Below are positions 63,102 to 64,000 of a stretch of 64,000 nucleotides of DNA, piece after piece. Positions within the stretch are counted from its first letter, which is position 1. Every line of letters starts with the position of its first letter. A program made the translations under genes and the position numbers. Origin of the DNA: CAWCUK01 sp963798775 (GTDB taxonomy: Bacteria > Bacteroidota > Ignavibacteria > Ignavibacteriales > Ignavibacteriaceae); assembly GCA_963798775.1 (NCBI GenBank), contig CAWCUK010000001.1:372001-436000 (forward strand), read 5' to 3'. The notes beneath the pieces were generated by a model. It saw nothing but the letters and a program-made list of their open reading frames with translations, had not been told where the DNA came from and ran no database searches.

Positions 63102-63941
63102 TTAATGAATTTTAATTTTCACATTTGTTTGATATTCATCTTTAAATATATTAGCACCACTGTCGGAGTTGGTTAACAGAGGCAAATTAGCTTGCTGAAT
63201 CATCTGATTAATATCATCAATTCTGCTTATCGGGTCCGGGTGTGTAGAAAGGAATGTTTCTATTTTACTGCTGTTGGAGCTAACTAATCCGTCATTCCGC
63301 ATTTCTTCAAAAAAGAATTTTACTCCTCCGGCGTAATATCTTGTATCCTGTAGATATTTAAAAGAATACCTATCCGCTTGACTTTCATCCGAACGGCTAT
63401 TTGCAAGAAAAGCTAAGCCTACAAATAAATTAGAAGCAATTTGTTCAAGAGTTGAAGGATCCTCACCTAAAATTAAACTGAGCAAGAATGAAACTCCATA
63501 TTGGGCGGTCATTCTTTGCGTTGCGTGCCTAAGTTCTGCGTGTGCTATTTCATGTCCTAAAACTCCTGCCAATGCTGCTTCAGAATCTAAATATTTTAAT
63601 AAACCGGTGTACACATAAATAAATCCGCCGGGAAGGGCAAATGCGTTTAATGTACTATCATCATCAATTATTTCCATTTGATAAGGATAAATATCCTTAC
63701 TTTCTATTTGGGGGGATGAGAGAACTTCGGAAAAAATTCGCTGGTTTATGTAATTTTTTACTGAGGGATCTCCGTGATATATAGGATACTCGGCTGAATT
63801 ATTATGAATTTCCTGGTTTAGCTGTTTACCAAGGTCCACATCATCAGATTTTGAAAAAATGTTTACTCCGTCTTGGCATGAGTAAAATAAAGGCAGCGTG
63901 GTTAATAAAACCGTAAAAATAGTATTTTTGATATATCTCAT
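63102..63941 (-). CDS. M48 family metalloprotease, lipoprotein
   Basis: The 279 residues have a signal peptide with lipobox PLFYSCQDG (Cys about 22). Zinc motif GHEIAHAELRHATQRM (HExxH) and the distal Glu region SRSDESQADRYSF mark an M48 peptidase similar to the periplasmic BepA/LoiP group that checks outer-membrane protein assembly. The C-terminal part contains STHPDPISRIDDI. The start at 63941 and the stop at 63102 lie in the window, so the gene is complete. The radical SAM gene downstream is on the same strand, 100 bases away. Confidence 0.92.
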   Translation of the reverse strand: MRYIKNTIFTVLLTTLPLFYSCQDGVNIFSKSDDVDLGKQLNQEIHNNSAEYPIYHGDPSVKNYINQRIFSEVLSSPQIESKDIYPYQMEIIDDDSTLNAFALPGGFIYVYTGLLKYLDSEAALAGVLGHEIAHAELRHATQRMTAQYGVSFLLSLILGEDPSTLEQIASNLFVGLAFLANSRSDESQADRYSFKYLQDTRYYAGGVKFFFEEMRNDGLVSSNSSKIETFLSTHPDPISRIDDINQMIQQANLPLLTNSDSGANIFKDEYQTNVKIKIH

Positions 63942-64000
63942 TTATATTCCGTTTAGACTATTTCAATTAAATAAAATATATAAAGATGATGCTATTAAAA

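Overview
The window is AT-rich chromosomal DNA from a bacterium of the Bacteroidota/Chlorobi branch, most likely an Ignavibacteria-type lineage (Ignavibacteriales/Melioribacter-like). The main evidence is a set of six large secreted proteins that end in the same roughly 85-residue C-terminal sorting module (YPNPFNP...LASGIYFYR...KKMLLIK). This module is typical of type IX secretion (T9SS) cargo. Supporting evidence comes from Bacteroidota-type families (DUF4296 lipoprotein, SdrD-B/cohesin proteins, the rhomboid/COG2509 types) and from housekeeping genes of that flavour. I see no phage, insertion sequence, CRISPR array or rRNA operon. One tRNA gene (Met, CAT) is present.

Layout. 0-4 kb: the end of a cohesin/dockerin-like secreted protein, then an aromatic amino acid pair (tyrA, aroF-type DAHP synthase) and a DUF1684 lipoprotein behind mutS (to 6.5 kb). 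6.8-14.4 kb, plus strand: an OmpA-domain protein, an esterase-like protein, a giant GH13 glycosidase and a T9SS-targeted sugar dehydrogenase. 14.4-22.8 kb, minus strand: a long block with an FAD protein, a short-chain dehydrogenase, MarC, acetate kinase, 3-hydroxyacyl-CoA dehydrogenase, a lipoprotein and an ABC-2 exporter. 22.9-31.6 kb: recQ, a DUF4296 lipoprotein, rhomboid protease, pgk, gap and a cohesin/SdrD-B surface protein. 32.0-37.6 kb: a five-gene multihaem cytochrome/porin locus. 38-48 kb: an orphan response regulator and three more T9SS cargo proteins, including an M1 aminopeptidase. 47.8-52.1 kb: an AddB-like nuclease, a CYTH protein and a TPMT-like methyltransferase. 52-64 kb: barrel and thioredoxin proteins, M14 peptidase, an ECF sigma/anti-sigma/Usp unit, a zinc-ribbon protein plus rpsU, LOG protein, dacB, secG, tRNA-Met, radical SAM protein and an M48 protease.

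The most interesting locus is 31983-37630. It encodes cytochromes with 9, 4, 14 and 6-7 haem-binding motifs plus an outer-membrane barrel protein. The 9-haem cytochrome carries a T9SS sorting domain, so it should end up on or outside the cell surface. Together they look like a complete route for moving electrons between periplasm and exterior. This would be an extracellular electron transfer conduit that uses T9SS to place its terminal cytochrome.

A second pattern is technical or evolutionary. At least 17 single-base frameshifts fall in only seven genes, packed into three short stretches (0-3.8, 16.3-19.8 and 29.1-29.4 kb), while the other roughly 55 kb shows none. Every broken gene keeps all of its catalytic motifs, so locally poor base calling is the likelier cause. 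The genes should be read as functional metabolic genes (aroF, ackA, hbd-like, gap, SDR) with interrupted reading frames.
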